From positions 1 to 6,712 of the forward strand of contig JAPLHX010000253.1 of assembly GCA_026389415.1 (NCBI GenBank): a DNA stretch of 6,712 nt, in the 5' to 3' direction. Origin of the DNA: Coprothermobacterota bacterium (GTDB lineage: Bacteria > Caldisericota > JANLFM01). Positions 6,025 to 6,712 of this stretch are shown one piece after another (the first letter of the stretch is position 1; every line of letters starts with the position of its first letter). A program made the position numbers and the translations under genes. The notes below the pieces were generated by a model. That model was not told where the DNA came from. It saw only the letters and a program-made list of their open reading frames with translations, and searched no databases.

Positions 6025-6056
6025 AGCGATCGGATCTCCGCCAGCCAGATCGCTTC
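6023..6056. terminator. Hairpin in the convergent gap, possible bidirectional terminator
   Basis: GAAGCGATC (6023-6031) pairs perfectly with GATCGCTTC (6048-6056), a 9-bp stem with a 16-base loop, starting inside the stop codon of the hydrolase gene. The right arm can instead pair with GAAGCG at 6063-6068 in a 6-bp stem with a 6-base loop. It lies between two convergent genes, where a terminator is expected. There is no T-run on either side, so it is not a classic intrinsic terminator. It may stabilise the mRNA 3' end or work with Rho. Confidence 0.35.
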
Positions 6057-6086
6057 TTCGATGAAGCGGGACGATCCGCGAGCTAG

Positions 6087-6712
6087 CTAGGGTCGCACTG
6101 TGCTGTATTCAGCGTCCTCGTACGCGAGGATCGGCGTGCCCAGTTCGATATCCACCACGAAGAAGGCATTGCCGGCGACTTGCCCTTGCCCAAGCCCCGG
6201 CACCTCCACCAGCAGCTCGGCCCCGTTCGGTAGAAACCCGACCGGCATCGCGCCCGGAGTCGGATAGACGGCACGCCGAACACCGGTGTCCAGATCATAG
6301 GCATAGCAGCCTTCCTGGTCGGAAACCGCCAACCATTTCCCGTCTTCGGAGAACGCCTGAACGTAGGCATAGGAAGAGTCCTCGGCCACCAGAGTAGGGT
6401 AAGCGGCAGGATCGCTCAAGTCGTAGATCCACAAACCGCTATCGGTACCGACTGACAGTTTCATCCCGCCGGCATCAAAGACATAGCCGGAGAATACATT
6501 GGGGATCTGCAGGATCCGCCCGCTATCGTTATAAATATCCAATGAAATCCCTTCGCTGATATAGGTGAAAGCAGCCAGCATGCCGGCCGCAGACAACGTA
6601 CCCTTCACAGTTTCTCCCTTAGTCCCAATTGGGGTCATCTCGCTAGGAACCAGCGGCACCAGCCAGAGGGTGCCGGAAACGTCCGAGGTCGGGTCATCAT
6701 AGAGCAGGAACT
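6087..6712 (-). CDS. Probable beta-propeller (WD40/TolB-like) protein, C-terminal part (cut by window edge)
   Basis: The frame is open from the right edge to the stop TAG at 6089-6087, with 207 residues visible; the true start is outside the window, so a GTG at 6659 is not a likely start. I do not recognise a specific family. What can be seen are spaced units of the beta-propeller type: 'FDAGGMKLSVGTDSGLWIYDLSDP' (about 6479-6408), 'FSEDGKWLAVSDQEGCYAYDLDTG' (about 6353-6282) and a looser 'FLPNGAELLVEV...NAFFVVDIELG' (about 6236-6144). Each has the pattern F-x-x-(D/N)G-x-x-L-x-V followed by (W/Y/F)-x-Y/V-D. A further degenerate unit may include 'AFTYISEGISLDIYNDSGR' (about 6572-6516). Such C-terminal propellers are common in secreted or lipid-anchored proteins, but the N-terminus that would show export is missing. 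It is convergent with the hydrolase gene, 62 bases away, so it belongs to another transcript. Confidence 0.7.
   Translation of the reverse strand, partial: FLLYDDPTSDVSGTLWLVPLVPSEMTPIGTKGETVKGTLSAAGMLAAFTYISEGISLDIYNDSGRILQIPNVFSGYVFDAGGMKLSVGTDSGLWIYDLSDPAAYPTLVAEDSSYAYVQAFSEDGKWLAVSDQEGCYAYDLDTGVRRAVYPTPGAMPVGFLPNGAELLVEVPGLGQGQVAGNAFFVVDIELGTPILAYEDAEYSTVRP

Noticed and set aside
6081..6090. AGCTAGCTAG short palindromic repeat at the end of the propeller gene
   Set aside because: It is a ten-base tandem tetramer with no larger structure; chance is enough to explain it.

Overview
The window is a compact, moderately GC-rich bacterial segment with short gaps (none over about 115 bases), strong Shine-Dalgarno sites and good sigma-70-type promoters. 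Nothing in it looks mobile: no transposase, integrase, tRNA, rRNA, CRISPR array or long repeat is visible. The gene set fits an environmental, possibly anaerobic bacterium: a PilT-type pilus motor, a tryptophanyl-tRNA synthetase of the 'TGDR..G.LHLGH' kind, YegS/BmrU lipid kinases, a glutaconate-type CoA-transferase and a UPF0173 hydrolase. Chloroflexota or a Firmicutes-like lineage would fit, but this is a weak guess from gene style and not a demonstrated placement.

Layout. Bases 1-1495 are on the minus strand. trpS (1495-479) is followed by the N-terminal 143 codons of a PilT/PilU-type type IV pilus retraction ATPase (429-1), which runs off the left edge just after its Walker A motif. Bases 1496-1607 form a divergent promoter region in which the two -35 boxes overlap. 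Bases 1608-6024 are on the plus strand and hold five closely spaced genes: two tandem paralogous diacylglycerol-kinase-type lipid kinases (1608-2501 and 2565-3461), the alpha and beta subunits of a family I CoA-transferase (3510-4499 and 4502-5287), and a UPF0173 metallo-beta-lactamase-fold hydrolase (5329-6024). A short convergent gap (6025-6086) holds a 9-bp hairpin. The last gene (6712-6087, minus) is the C-terminal end of a probable beta-propeller protein that runs off the right edge.

How the genes may work together. The two CoA-transferase subunits are clearly one enzyme: they are 2 bases apart and each matches one half of glutaconate CoA-transferase, with the catalytic glutamate retained in beta. 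The two lipid kinases arose by duplication and each has its own likely promoter. A functional link between the lipid kinases, the CoA-transferase and the hydrolase is possible from gene order only. Overall this is mostly an ordinary chromosomal housekeeping and metabolic region. The best leads are the tandem kinase duplication, the overlapping divergent promoters, and a CoA-transferase of unknown substrate with an N-terminal extension.
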